Shown piece by piece: positions 1-7,630 of a DNA stretch of 64,000 nucleotides. A program made the translations under genes and the position numbers. Every line of letters starts with the position of its first letter. Position 1 is the first letter of the stretch. Where the stretch lies: assembly GCF_039543225.1 (NCBI RefSeq), contig NZ_BAABJI010000001.1:523193-587192 (forward strand). Reading direction: 5' to 3'. The stretch is from Mucilaginibacter defluvii (GTDB lineage Bacteria; Bacteroidota; Bacteroidia; Sphingobacteriales; Sphingobacteriaceae). Under the pieces are notes generated by a model. The model had not been told where the DNA came from. It was given only the letters and a program-made list of their open reading frames with translations, and did not search any database.

Positions 1-92
1 TCCACAGTGATGCGCAAATAAATAGGGGCTGAACCTGATTCATAATTCTTAGGCTTTCTCAGGCAGAAAAGCACGGCGAGCATAGTTCTCAT
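1..92 (-). CDS. Tyrosine recombinase / site-specific integrase, N-terminal fragment cut by the window edge
   Basis: The minus strand opens at an ATG at 92 and stays open to the window edge. The roughly 30 visible residues include AVLFCLRKPKN and PIYLRITV, which match the Arm-type DNA-binding N-terminus of Bacteroidota tyrosine integrases. These enzymes catalyse integration and excision of mobile or conjugative elements. Catalytic residues lie outside the window, so activity cannot be judged. The gene points away from a tRNA-Asp gene whose 3' end is 256 bases away, the usual arrangement for an island integrated at a tRNA. A second in-frame ATG at 83 is possible. Family assignment is by motif recognition only. 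Confidence 0.72.
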   Translation of the reverse strand, partial: MRTMLAVLFCLRKPKNYESGSAPIYLRITV

Positions 93-194
93 GTTGTTTT
101 AACTTGCTTTTAAAGTGAACAAAATTGTTAATTAAGTCACTTGAAATCAAGATGCGCAATCACTGAACAGGTTGATATACAGATATATATCAGT

Positions 195-239
195 TAATTC
201 GGGAGTTGTTTTGTGGCTCGGCTATTAACTCCCGAATTA
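195..239. repeat. 13-bp perfect inverted repeat with 19-base spacer
   Basis: The arms TAATTCGGGAGTT (195-207) and AACTCCCGAATTA (227-239) are perfectly complementary. No T-run follows on either strand, so it is a poor intrinsic terminator. It lies between the integrase fragment and tRNA-Asp, where recombinase or excisionase sites often occur. Its function is unknown. Confidence 0.6.
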
Positions 240-285
240 TTGTCATTTTCCTTGCGAAAACTTGAATAATTTGGCTTGGCCGTAA

Positions 286-324
286 AACAAAAAACCCTTC
301 AAATGATATCATTTGAAGGGTTTT
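286..324 (-). terminator. Intrinsic terminator of tRNA-Asp
   Basis: A perfect 17-bp palindrome spans 291-324 with no spacer. On the minus strand it is followed by a run of six T. It lies 24 bases beyond the 3' end of the tRNA, on the same strand. Confidence 0.8.
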
Positions 325-347
325 GCTTGGTAATGTTACCTTTTTAG

Positions 348-421
348 CGGAATGGACGGGACTCGAACCCGCGACCCCATGCGTGACAGGCATGTATTCT
401 AACCAGCTGAACTACCACTCC
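348..421 (-). tRNA. tRNA-Asp (anticodon GTC)
   Basis: The 74-nt cloverleaf reads on the minus strand. Acceptor stem GGAGTGG pairs with CCATTCC through one G-U pair. The anticodon stem CATGC/GCATG encloses loop CTGTCAC with anticodon GTC. The T arm contains GGTTCGAGTCC. The discriminator base is G, as expected for tRNA-Asp. CCA is not encoded; the next bases are CTA. A consensus promoter lies 19 bases upstream and an intrinsic terminator downstream, so this is a single-gene unit. Its 3' end faces the integrase fragment. Confidence 0.96.
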
Positions 422-440
422 GTTGTTCGTTTTGGTGGTG

Positions 441-470
441 CAAATATACGCACCGTTTGATATTCTGCAA
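441..470 (-). promoter_or_regulatory. Bacteroidota-type promoter for tRNA-Asp
   Basis: On the minus strand, TTG (470-468), a 19-base spacer and TATATTTG (448-441) fit the Bacteroidota sigma consensus TTTG-N19-TAnnTTTG. It ends 19 bases before the first tRNA base. Confidence 0.78.
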
Positions 471-757
471 GGGGTTTTTGAAAAAAAATATTGGGTTATT
501 TATTGTTTTTATATCAATCCTCAATGTAAGTGTTTCATTATCCATTTGTTAAGTAAATAAAAAAACAAAAAAATTATTAGGTCAGGAGTTAGATTTAATC
601 TCAATGTTTAAGATATCTATGTTTAAGGGATCGATACCGCAACTTTAGCTCTAATTTTTTAATCGTAGAAAGTTAAAAGCTTGCAAATAGCGTTTAAAAC
701 AGCGTTATTTGAGTAAACGGGCCGGGAGTGTGCGGCAGGCCTGATTTGCTTAAAATC
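471..757. other. Intergenic stretch with no recognisable gene
   Basis: This is AT-rich sequence between the divergent tRNA and kdgK units. I see no RNA fold, operator or repeat I can support. It presumably holds the kdgK promoter, but no exact TAnnTTTG match is visible near the gene. Confidence 0.5.
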
Positions 758-1774
758 ATGAAAAAAAATATTCTTTGTTTTGGCGAATTACTGCTACGCA
801 TAACGCCGGACTCCAATGGCGAGTGGTTGGTAAATAATAGTCTGCCATTTTTTGTTGGCGGTGCCGAGCTTAATGTAGCTACGGCGCTGGCTTTATGGCA
901 GTTGCCTGTTCAATATTGTACCGCTTTGCCTGATAACTATCTCTCCAAACAGTTACTTAATCATTTACAGCAGAAGCATATCGGAACGGACGCCGTATCG
1001 TTAAGCGGCGAGCGTATCGGCTTATATTATCTTGCGCAAGGGCAGGATCTGAAGCACGATGCCCTGATCTATGACCGGTCGCATTCATCCTTCGCGGAGT
1101 TAAAACCCAGAATGATTGATTGGGACGAAGCACTCAACAATGTGAGTTGGCTCCATTTCAGCGCCATATCTCCCGCGGTAAGTCAAAGCGCTGCCGATGT
1201 ATGTCTGGAAGCCGTTAAAGCCGCGTCCCGAAAAGGTATAACGGTGTCGGTTGATTTAAATTACCGGGCCAAACTTTGGAAATATGGAAAAACCGCGTGT
1301 GAGGTTATGGAGCAACTGCTTCCGTATTGCAACGTAGTGATGGGTAACATTTGGGCGGCTGAGGCGATGCTCGGAATTGAGGTTGTACCTGATATTCACG
1401 AGAGCGGACAAAAAAGCATTTACCTGAAAGAAGCGCTGAAAACATCCGAAGAAATAGTTAAACGCTACCCTAATTGCCACACCGTCGCCAATACCTTCAG
1501 GTTTGGCAGCGATAAACAGATTGAATACTATACCGCCCTTTTCACCGGTTTGGAGTTTATCAGCTCAAAACAATATACATCCAACCAAATAGTTGATAAG
1601 GTGGGCAGCGGCGATTGTTACATGGCGGGTTTAATATACGGGTTGTATAACGATTGGGCACCCCGGCAGGTGCTTGAATTTGCAACGGCCGCCGCTTTCA
1701 CAAAACTATTTGTTGCTAGCGATACCACCAACAAAATTGTTAACGACATACAAAACGCCATAAGCAATGACTAA
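758..1774 (+). CDS. kdgK: 2-dehydro-3-deoxygluconokinase (PfkB family)
   Basis: This cytoplasmic sugar kinase would phosphorylate 2-keto-3-deoxygluconate to KDPG. It is 338 aa, normal for PfkB/ribokinase enzymes. It shows the N-terminal GGAELNVA motif (about 33-40) and the C-terminal signature GSGDCYMAG with presumed catalytic base Asp286. The ATG at 758 is preferred over an upstream GTG at 728 because MKKNILCFGE is the normal family start. The stop overlaps the downstream aldolase start by 8 bases, indicating translational coupling and the substrate: kinase plus KDPG aldolase gives pyruvate and glyceraldehyde 3-phosphate. PfkB enzymes are hard to assign alone; the neighbour decides. Confidence 0.87.
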   Translation: MKKNILCFGELLLRITPDSNGEWLVNNSLPFFVGGAELNVATALALWQLPVQYCTALPDNYLSKQLLNHLQQKHIGTDAVSLSGERIGLYYLAQGQDLKHDALIYDRSHSSFAELKPRMIDWDEALNNVSWLHFSAISPAVSQSAADVCLEAVKAASRKGITVSVDLNYRAKLWKYGKTACEVMEQLLPYCNVVMGNIWAAEAMLGIEVVPDIHESGQKSIYLKEALKTSEEIVKRYPNCHTVANTFRFGSDKQIEYYTALFTGLEFISSKQYTSNQIVDKVGSGDCYMAGLIYGLYNDWAPRQVLEFATAAAFTKLFVASDTTNKIVNDIQNAISND

Positions 1775-2426
1775 GAAAGAACAGGTGCTCGACAGTATAA
1801 TAGCGCAGGGCATGCTGCCGCTGTTTTTTTATGAGGATGCACAGGTAAGCATTGACGTTACCCGCACGCTTTATAAAGCGGGTGTACGCGTGTTTGAATA
1901 TACTAATAGGGGCCCCAAAGCGCTTGATAACTATATTGAGTTAAAAAAGATTCAAAAACTTGAGTGGCCTGATCTACATTTGGGTATCGGTACCATTAAA
2001 TCAGTTGAGGAAGCCGAAGCTTTTATAGGCGCCGGCGCTGATTTTATCGTATCGCCGATCATTAACCCGGAAGTTGGCAAGATTGCTGCTAAGCACAAAT
2101 TATTATGGATTCCCGGTTGTATGACGCCGACCGAAATTTATACCGCCCAGCAGCACAACGCCTCGCTGATTAAGCTTTTTCCGGCGGGTACGCTTAAACC
2201 AGATTTTTTGAGTGCGATACGCGAGCTTTTCCCGGGGCAGCTGTTTATACCTACGGGTGGGGTTGATACTACCAAAGAGAGCATCCTGGCCTGGTTTAGG
2301 GCAGGGGTATGCGCCGTAGGTATGGGCAGCAAGCTCATCAGCAAAAAGGTGCTTGATGAAAAATTGTACGATCAGCTTCATCATGACACCTTGTTAGTAA
2401 GCGAAATCATCCAGAGTTGTAAATAA
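1767..2426 (+). CDS. eda: KDPG / 4-hydroxy-2-oxoglutarate aldolase
   Basis: This class I aldolase cleaves 2-keto-3-deoxy-6-phosphogluconate to pyruvate and glyceraldehyde 3-phosphate. Its 219 aa match the family length. The Schiff-base lysine is Lys136 in LIKLFPA, the likely catalytic Glu44 is in FEYTNRG, PGCMTPTE lies at 117-124, and the C-terminal GGV...GMGSKL is the phosphate-binding end of the TIM barrel. It overlaps kdgK by 8 bases, so the two form one unit for ketodeoxygluconate (uronate-derived) catabolism. No uronate dehydratase or isomerase is visible next to them. Confidence 0.93.
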   Translation: MTKKEQVLDSIIAQGMLPLFFYEDAQVSIDVTRTLYKAGVRVFEYTNRGPKALDNYIELKKIQKLEWPDLHLGIGTIKSVEEAEAFIGAGADFIVSPIINPEVGKIAAKHKLLWIPGCMTPTEIYTAQQHNASLIKLFPAGTLKPDFLSAIRELFPGQLFIPTGGVDTTKESILAWFRAGVCAVGMGSKLISKKVLDEKLYDQLHHDTLLVSEIIQSCK

Positions 2427-2483
2427 CATTGTCATTTTCTCGTAATTGTAATAGCCGTGTGTATGAGTATCCCGCAATTGTAG

Positions 2484-2516
2484 TACATTTGTACTGTAAT
2501 AAAAATTATTACAGTA
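2484..2516 (+). promoter_or_regulatory. Promoter -7 box plus palindromic operator 1 of the Rrf2 gene
   Basis: TACATTTG (2484-2491) fits the TAnnTTTG -7 element. It is abutted by a perfect 11-3-11 palindrome (2492-2516) that ends one base before the start codon at 2517. Its core is ACTGTAA-N9-TTACAGT. The same core with the same spacing recurs at 2943-2965. A repressor bound here would cover the transcription start, which suggests autorepression. Confidence 0.78.
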
Positions 2517-2927
2517 ATGAATAACGTAAGATTTGCAACGGCGCTGCATGTTTTAACCCTTCACTATTATGTAAAGGATGAAATGCTTACGTCTGAATTT
2601 ATTGCAGGCAGCATGAATGTTAACGCCGCTGTTGTACGTAAGGAAATAAGCAACCTGCGCAAAGCGGGACTGATTACTACTAAAGAAGGTAAAGGTGGAG
2701 GAACATTGCTGGCTAAACAGGCAAAGGATATCCGCCTTTCCGATGTGTATAATGCCATCCGCCAAACATCGCCTTTGGGAAAAAAAAATGTTCCCAATCC
2801 GGCCTGCCCGGTAGGTAAACAGATAAATGCCGAGTTAGATGTATTATACAATAAAGCAGAAGAAGCTATGGTGAGTAAACTTGCAGCCACCACGTTAGAA
2901 GCATTTTGTAAGCCGATAATTGAATAA
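2517..2927 (+). CDS. Rrf2-family transcriptional regulator (YwnA-like, single conserved Cys)
   Basis: This is a winged-helix DNA-binding protein of 136 aa. The HTH occupies about residues 1-55, and the wing contains EGKGGGT at 57-63. It lacks the three-cysteine cluster of IscR/NsrR-type Fe-S sensors. It has Cys97 in NPACPVG plus Cys131, the pattern of Rrf2 proteins thought to respond to thiol or electrophile stress rather than to iron. The start codon follows directly on a palindromic operator, and a second copy precedes the adjacent oxidoreductase gene. Family assignment is firm; the inducer is unknown. Confidence 0.88.
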   Translation: MNNVRFATALHVLTLHYYVKDEMLTSEFIAGSMNVNAAVVRKEISNLRKAGLITTKEGKGGGTLLAKQAKDIRLSDVYNAIRQTSPLGKKNVPNPACPVGKQINAELDVLYNKAEEAMVSKLAATTLEAFCKPIIE

Positions 2928-2942
2928 AAAAATTTAACCAAA

Positions 2943-2965
2943 ACTGTAAATAAAGTGTTTACAGT
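2943..2965 (+). promoter_or_regulatory. Operator 2: second copy of the Rrf2 palindrome
   Basis: ACTGTAAA (2943-2950) and TTTACAGT (2958-2965) are perfect inverted arms around TAAAGTG. The core ACTGTAA-N9-TTACAGT is identical in sequence and spacing to operator 1. It lies 27 bases before the ATG of the oxidoreductase gene, which the Rrf2 protein therefore probably represses. Confidence 0.78.
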
Positions 2966-2992
2966 ATATTGAACAACATAATCAAACTTAAT

Positions 2993-3643
2993 ATGAAGGT
3001 AGCGTTAATTGGTGCCACAGGCTTTGTAGGCACATCGGTATTGAACGAGCTGGAAAAAAGAGGCCATGAGGTAATTGCCATTGCCCGTAACATCGACAAA
3101 CTGAAAACCGGTGCGCAGATTACCCCGGTCAAGGCTAATGTTTATAACGAGGACGAAGTCACCGCCGCTGTTAAAGGTGCTGACGCCGTAGTTAATACAT
3201 TTAATTCAGGCTGGACTAACCCTAACATATATGATGATTTTCTGCGCGGATCAAAGGCCATTCAGGAAGGTACCAAAAAGGCCGGCGTAAAAAGATTTTT
3301 TACTGTTGGCGGAGCCGGCAGTTTATATGTGGCACCGGGTGTGCAGTTGGTAGATACACCACAGTTTCCGGCAGATTACAAGGCCGGTGCTACCGCCGCG
3401 CGCGATTATTTAAACCACCTTAAAAATGAAACTGAACTGGATTGGACATTCCTTAGTCCGGCTATTGAAATGCACCAGGGCACCGCAGGTATTATTAAAG
3501 GCACTTACCGTGTAGGTTTAGAGGAGCCCGTGTTTGATGAAAACCACCGCAGTATTATCTCGGTTGAGGATATGGCCATCGCCATTGTTGATGAACTGGA
3601 AACCCCAAAACACATTCGCCAGCGTTTTACGGTAGCTTACTAA
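2993..3643 (+). CDS. NAD(P)H-binding protein, NmrA-like atypical SDR
   Basis: This 216-aa Rossmann-fold protein begins MKVALIGATGFVG, with the nucleotide-binding motif GATGFVG at 7-13. The family includes NAD(P)-dependent epimerases and reductases plus NmrA-like redox sensors; the substrate cannot be told from sequence. The ATG at 2993 is chosen over a TTG at 2969 because the family starts directly at the first beta strand, and because the later start leaves the palindromic operator clear of the gene. The shared operator with the preceding regulator suggests a small stress-inducible unit, as is common for Rrf2/NAD(P)-binding gene pairs. Confidence 0.86.
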   Translation: MKVALIGATGFVGTSVLNELEKRGHEVIAIARNIDKLKTGAQITPVKANVYNEDEVTAAVKGADAVVNTFNSGWTNPNIYDDFLRGSKAIQEGTKKAGVKRFFTVGGAGSLYVAPGVQLVDTPQFPADYKAGATAARDYLNHLKNETELDWTFLSPAIEMHQGTAGIIKGTYRVGLEEPVFDENHRSIISVEDMAIAIVDELETPKHIRQRFTVAY

Positions 3644-3673
3644 AACATGGGGCAAATATTTTGCTAAACAAAA

Positions 3674-3701
3674 CGGGCGTTACATCAATTTGTAACGCCC
3701 G
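3674..3701. terminator. Bidirectional terminator between convergent genes
   Basis: An 11-bp stem CGGGCGTTACA/TGTAACGCCCG with a 6-base loop is followed on the + strand by CTTTGTTATTTTTT. It lies between the convergent NAD(P)-binding gene and the secreted protein gene. Confidence 0.82.
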
Positions 3702-3706
3702 CTTTG

Positions 3707-4711
3707 TTATTTTTTAGGATCGCAAATGGTAGTGAGCTTTTTGGTATAGTCAGGCTCCAGCGGCTCATTGGTTTGGGCCAAACGTTGAGCGCCTACGTTC
3801 GCAGGGCAGGCTATGCCATACGGCGCATCGTAAATAATAGGGTCTTTACCAGCCTTATCAATCAACTCTTTCGGCACAAAAATCTGTACCTTGGTTATAG
3901 AATATCCCTGCGGAATGTAGCGGATGTAATAGCCATCAGGGTGTAATGACCATGTGCCCGACGGGTACTCGCTGTTATTATTGGGTGCAATGCCGGCCAA
4001 TACCGCGTATTTTTCCATTTCCTCATAACTTGCGCTGCCTGACGCGGCCAACCGCCTGATGTTGTTCTCGGCTTCAAATACCGCCTGTACAGGTTGGGGA
4101 AGTTTGCTTTTGGCACTTTCCATAACGTTATTGGGTAAAATACCCAATGCGCCGCCCTCAAGGGTAAGCAATTGCTCGGGCGTAAGCAATATGGCGGCAG
4201 TGGCTTTAATTTCGGTGCTAAAATCGGCAAGTTTGGTACGGGCAATAATGGCCCACAGCAACACCTGTATGTTGCGTTGTTTAACCTCCGGATGTTTTTC
4301 GGCGCTTTTTAAAATGTTGATCACCACATTCTTTTTAGGCCCTTCAACCGGGGCAAGCATATAACCATCGCCACTGCTTGGGCCGCGGGTACCGGCGTGC
4401 AGGCAATAGCTTTTGTTGGTCATTTCGTACAGTCCGGTACATAATATATAACCGCCGCCTGTAGCTTTTGGCAGCAGGTACAAGGGTTGCGCCGTAACCC
4501 CATCCTGAAAGGAGGGTGGTTGTGAGCCCTTGGTTATGGCATCATCTTTAAAATTAGTAGTAATAGCGGCAGGTTGTTTAATAATCTTGTTCAGGTTTAG
4601 GCCGCTTCCGGCCAGCATATCGCTACCTTTTTTTAATAAACCGCCTAACTGCGCGTAGCCAGGTTGCGTAATGGCAATACAGGTAATTATTGCAAAAAAT
4701 AACTTCTTCAT
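3707..4711 (-). CDS. Secreted or periplasmic protein of unknown function
   Basis: I do not recognise a family. The 334-aa product starts with a clear signal peptide (MKKLFFAIITCIAI...), with likely cleavage after GYAQ near residue 21. The rest is soluble-looking, with a Gly/Leu-rich mature N-terminus and a central helical region (about 130-230). Cysteines occur near YCLHAG, YILCTG, IACPAN and TTICDPKK, so disulfides are possible. The end carries a Lys-rich tail. It is monocistronic, convergent with the NAD(P)-binding gene and divergent from sucD. Export is well supported; function is not. Confidence 0.75.
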   Translation of the reverse strand: MKKLFFAIITCIAITQPGYAQLGGLLKKGSDMLAGSGLNLNKIIKQPAAITTNFKDDAITKGSQPPSFQDGVTAQPLYLLPKATGGGYILCTGLYEMTNKSYCLHAGTRGPSSGDGYMLAPVEGPKKNVVINILKSAEKHPEVKQRNIQVLLWAIIARTKLADFSTEIKATAAILLTPEQLLTLEGGALGILPNNVMESAKSKLPQPVQAVFEAENNIRRLAASGSASYEEMEKYAVLAGIAPNNNSEYPSGTWSLHPDGYYIRYIPQGYSITKVQIFVPKELIDKAGKDPIIYDAPYGIACPANVGAQRLAQTNEPLEPDYTKKLTTICDPKK

Positions 4712-4919
4712 GGTAAAGGTGTGTTTAGCATGCCGAAAGATATTAATAGGTTTTTATAGCCGCAATAAAAAGTTTCCTGTAAATTAATAACCGGCCAATC
4801 GTCTTTAAACAAAGGTGAAGACGACGCAGCAATAATTTATTTCAACATCATTTAAATGTTAGTTTGTAAAAAAACGCTGCCTTTAATGTGCTAAGGCATC
4901 TTACTTAATAAAATAATTT

Positions 4920-4927
4920 TAGCTTTG
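4920..4927 (+). promoter_or_regulatory. -7 box of the sucD promoter
   Basis: TAGCTTTG fits TAnnTTTG and ends 21 bases before the sucD ATG. No clear TTTG element stands at the expected upstream distance. Confidence 0.55.
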
Positions 4928-4948
4928 CGTTGAATAAAAAATAAGCCA

Positions 4949-5827
4949 ATGAGTGTTCTTGTAAATAAAGATTCCAAAGTAATAGTTCAGGGTTTTACCG
5001 GTAACGAGGGTACTTACCATGCCTCGCAAATGATTGAGTACGGTACGCAGGTTGTTGGCGGTGTAACACCGGGCAAAGGCGGCCAAACGCATTTGGACAG
5101 ACCGGTTTTTAACACCGTTAAAGACGCGGTGGTAAGCACGGGCGCTGATGTGTCTATCATCTTCGTACCCCCGGCTTTCGCGGCTGACGCTATTATGGAA
5201 GCTGCTGAAGCAGGCATCAAAGTTATAGTTTGTATTACCGAAGGTATACCTACAAAGGATATGATCCAGGTAAAAGAATATCTGACAGACAAGGATTCTC
5301 GTTTAATCGGTCCTAACTGTCCGGGTATTATTACTGCTGATGAGGCTAAAATTGGTATCATGCCTGGCTTTATCTTTAAAAAAGGTAATGTAGGTGTAGT
5401 TTCAAAATCAGGTACCTTAACTTACGAGGCGGTTGACCAGGTGGTTAAAGCCGGTTTAGGTATCACCACTGCTATCGGTATTGGTGGCGACCCAATCATT
5501 GGTACACCAACTAAAGAAGCGGTTGAGCTGTTAATGAATGATCCGGAAACGCATGGCATCATCATGATTGGTGAAATTGGTGGTGGTATGGAAGCTGAAG
5601 CTGCCCGCTGGATCAAAGAGCATGGTACCAAACCGGTAGTAGGCTTTATTGCCGGCCAAACAGCGCCTCCGGGTCGCCGTATGGGCCACGCCGGTGCTAT
5701 TGTTGGTGGTGCTGATGATACTGCTGCAGCTAAAATGAAGATCATGGCCGAGTGCGGTATCCGCGTAGTAGAGTCACCTGCTGAAATTGGCGCTGCTATG
5801 GCTGAAGAGCTGGCTAAATTAGCATAA
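4949..5827 (+). CDS. sucD: Succinyl-CoA synthetase (succinate-CoA ligase) alpha subunit
   Basis: This TCA-cycle enzyme subunit makes ATP or GTP from succinyl-CoA and carries the phosphohistidine. Its 292 aa match the family. The CoA-binding loop is [10 protein letters not shown] (15-24), NCPGII lies at 123-128, and the phosphorylated His247 is in [10 protein letters not shown]. The beta subunit gene (sucC) is not adjacent, which is common in Bacteroidota, so the complex must be assembled from separate loci. A -7 box lies upstream and an intrinsic terminator downstream, so this appears to be a single-gene unit. Confidence 0.97.
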   Translation: MSVLVNKDSKVIVQGFTGNEGTYHASQMIEYGTQVVGGVTPGKGGQTHLDRPVFNTVKDAVVSTGADVSIIFVPPAFAADAIMEAAEAGIKVIVCITEGIPTKDMIQVKEYLTDKDSRLIGPNCPGIITADEAKIGIMPGFIFKKGNVGVVSKSGTLTYEAVDQVVKAGLGITTAIGIGGDPIIGTPTKEAVELLMNDPETHGIIMIGEIGGGMEAEAARWIKEHGTKPVVGFIAGQTAPPGRRMGHAGAIVGGADDTAAAKMKIMAECGIRVVESPAEIGAAMAEELAKLA

Positions 5828-5828
5828 C

Positions 5829-5859
5829 GCTGAAAGCATAAAGGCGAAAGCTAAAAGCT
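5829..5859. repeat. Imperfect word repeat after sucD
   Basis: Directly after the sucD stop codon come degenerate units related to GAAAGCTAAAAGC (GCTGAAAGCATAAAG, GCGAAAGC, TAAAAGCT). It is one of several gene-boundary word repeats in the window, each with a different word. Confidence 0.5.
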
Positions 5860-5872
5860 ATTATAATATGAG

Positions 5873-5903
5873 AAATCCTGGTTGAAAGACCGGGATTTTT
5901 TTT
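5873..5903 (+). terminator. Intrinsic terminator of sucD
   Basis: AAATCCTGGT and ACCGGGATTT form a stem with a 6-base loop, followed by a T-run to 5903. Confidence 0.82.
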
Positions 5904-6038
5904 GCTTTTAGGCAGAGTCAGCTACGTGTAAACAAGATGCCGGTTAAAACCATTCCGAATGAAATTGAGTATATTTATCTATCAGTGAAATCATCCTAAA
6001 GATCGGTGAACTCATAAACAAATCAATAAAATCATACT

Positions 6039-6404
6039 ATGAAATATAACGAACTGACACCCGAAGAAGAAAGGGTAATATTATACAAAGGCACCGAGCG
6101 CCCGTTCACAGGCGAGTTACTGAATAACAAAGCCAAAGGCTTGTACGTGTGCAAACGTTGTGATGCGCCGCTTTACCGGTCTGACGATAAGTTTGAGAGC
6201 TTTTGTGGCTGGCCAAGTTTTGACGACGAGATACCTGGCGCAGTTCACCGCGAAACAGATGCCGATGGCCGCCGTACCGAAATACTTTGCGCCAATTGCG
6301 GCGCGCACTTAGGCCACGTATTTTTAGGTGAAGGCTTTACGGCCAAAAATACACGCCATTGCGTAAATTCAGTATCGATGAAGTTTGTTCCGCTGGAGGA
6401 TTAA
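6039..6404 (+). CDS. msrB: Peptide-methionine (R)-S-oxide reductase
   Basis: It reduces methionine-R-sulfoxide in oxidised proteins. The 121-aa protein has the zinc-binding pairs Cys38/Cys41 (CKRC) and Cys84/Cys87 (CANC), the CGWPSF motif (56-61), and the catalytic Cys108 in [11 protein letters not shown]. The whole MsrB domain is present with no MsrA fusion. It has no signal peptide and is therefore cytoplasmic. Its 3' end overlaps the convergent HIT gene by 4 bases. Confidence 0.97.
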   Translation: MKYNELTPEEERVILYKGTERPFTGELLNNKAKGLYVCKRCDAPLYRSDDKFESFCGWPSFDDEIPGAVHRETDADGRRTEILCANCGAHLGHVFLGEGFTAKNTRHCVNSVSMKFVPLED

Positions 6405-6811
6405 TCAACGCGTTCTTCGCGCAGGGCTTCCTTGATTTTCTCGGCGGTAGCCGCAAGCTGGTCCTGCGTGAAATTTAATTTAGGGCGCGAGAAATTAATA
6501 TCATCCACATGGTTGATCGGGATGAGGTGGATGTGAGCATGCGGCACCTCTAAACCAATAACGGCTACGCCTACACGCTGGCAGGGTACGGCCTTTTCAA
6601 TTCCTTTAGCTACTATCTTGGCAAAAATCTGCAGGCCGGTATAGGTTTCATCGTTAAGGTCAAACAAGTAATCAACCTCTTCCTTAGGGATAACCAGCAC
6701 ATGGCCTTCGGCCAGCGGAGATATATCTAAAAAAGCCAGAAACTCATTGCTTTCAGCTACAACATGCGCCGGTATTTCGCCCGCTACTATTTTTGAAAAG
6801 ATACTTGCCAT
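6401..6811 (-). CDS. HIT family nucleotide-binding hydrolase
   Basis: This is a histidine-triad protein of 136 aa with the diagnostic HAHIHLIP motif (His91, His93, His95). Family members hydrolyse nucleoside phosphoramidates or adenylated substrates; the natural substrate here is unknown. GHVLVIP (36-42) and a conserved Asp near the N-terminus complete the fold. It lies downstream of greA on the same strand, separated by a 134-base repeat-rich spacer, and converges on msrB with a 4-base overlap. Confidence 0.93.
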   Translation of the reverse strand: MASIFSKIVAGEIPAHVVAESNEFLAFLDISPLAEGHVLVIPKEEVDYLFDLNDETYTGLQIFAKIVAKGIEKAVPCQRVGVAVIGLEVPHAHIHLIPINHVDDINFSRPKLNFTQDQLAATAEKIKEALREERVD

Positions 6812-6816
6812 AGAGG

Positions 6817-6944
6817 GAATTATTGAATTATTTAGAGACTGAATTATTGATTTTAAGTATTTAATTATTGATTATTGAAGGATTGAATTAGTGAATTGTT
6901 TTCTGAAAAATCTACAATTCAATCCCTCAATAATTCAATAATTG
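6817..6944. repeat. AT-rich word repeat GAATTATTGA between greA and the HIT gene
   Basis: The 10-mer GAATTATTGA occurs exactly at 6817-6826 and 6841-6850, with several near copies. Its exact reverse complement occurs at 6927-6936. The stretch can therefore form imperfect hairpins. It fills the whole spacer between the greA stop and the HIT start. Confidence 0.65.
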
Positions 6945-6945
6945 C

Positions 6946-7419
6946 TTACCTGCTTATCTCTAATATTTCAAACTCAATTTTACCGGCAGGTACGGTGATC
7001 TCTGTTTTTTCGCCTACCTTTTTACCTAACAGGCCTTGTGCTATAGGAGAGGTTACTGATATTTTACCTGCTTTAAGGTCGGCCTCGGTTTCTGATACCA
7101 ATTGGTAGCTCATGGTAGCACCGTTCTTCAGGTTTTTTATTTTAACTATTGAAAGAGCCAAAACCTTCGAGGTGTCCAGTTTTGATTCATCCAGCAAACG
7201 CGCGTTTGATAATACCTCTTCCAGTTTAGCTATTTTGCCTTCGTGCAAGCCCTGTGCTTCCTTAGCGGCATCATATTCGGCATTCTCTGATAAGTCGCCT
7301 TTATCGCGTGCTTCAGCAATTGCCTTGGCAATGTTAGCACGGCCTGTAGTTTTTAAATACTGTAATTCTTCCTTTAATTTCTCTAAACCTTCTTTGGTAT
7401 AGTATGATACCTCTGCCAT
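6946..7419 (-). CDS. greA: Transcription elongation factor GreA
   Basis: GreA rescues backtracked RNA polymerase by stimulating transcript cleavage. The 157-aa protein has the usual layout: an N-terminal antiparallel coiled coil (about 1-75) with the acidic tip DKGDLSENAEYDAAKE, where the catalytic Asp/Glu pair sits, then an FKBP-like C-terminal domain (about 80-157) containing SPIAQGLLGKKVGE. The start codon is unambiguous. Two terminator-like hairpins lie upstream on the same strand, isolating it from the dehydrogenase gene. Confidence 0.97.
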   Translation of the reverse strand: MAEVSYYTKEGLEKLKEELQYLKTTGRANIAKAIAEARDKGDLSENAEYDAAKEAQGLHEGKIAKLEEVLSNARLLDESKLDTSKVLALSIVKIKNLKNGATMSYQLVSETEADLKAGKISVTSPIAQGLLGKKVGEKTEITVPAGKIEFEILEISR

Positions 7420-7464
7420 AACGCACTAATTAAATTTAAACTGTTAATGTTTTCGGTTAATGTC

Positions 7465-7502
7465 AAAAAAAACCGCCCTTCTTTTTTTGCATAAAAAGAA
7501 GG
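7465..7502 (-). terminator. Intrinsic terminator upstream of greA (proximal)
   Basis: A perfect 10-bp stem CCTTCTTTTT/AAAAAGAAGG is followed on the minus strand by GCGG and eight T. It lies 46 bases before greA, so it either ends transcription from upstream or attenuates greA. Confidence 0.72.
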
Positions 7503-7511
7503 ACGCGACTC

Positions 7512-7562
7512 TTTTAAAAAGCAAACAAGACTATGTAAACCCTTTTGGTCCGCATAGTCTTG
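7512..7562 (-). terminator. Terminator-like hairpin upstream of greA (distal)
   Basis: A perfect 10-bp stem CAAGACTATG/CATAGTCTTG encloses a 17-base loop and is followed on the minus strand by a T-rich tract. Together with the proximal hairpin it forms a tandem pair downstream of the dehydrogenase gene. Confidence 0.62.
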
Positions 7563-7630
7563 CTTTGATATAAAACGAAGATAAAGGATTTAAATTTTAA
7601 TCTCCAAATTTTTTTGTCAAGTAGAAACTT

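Noticed and set aside
190..393. Minus-strand ORF of 67 aa over tRNA-Asp
   Set aside because: It overlaps the tRNA and its terminator and reads the cloverleaf as protein; spurious.
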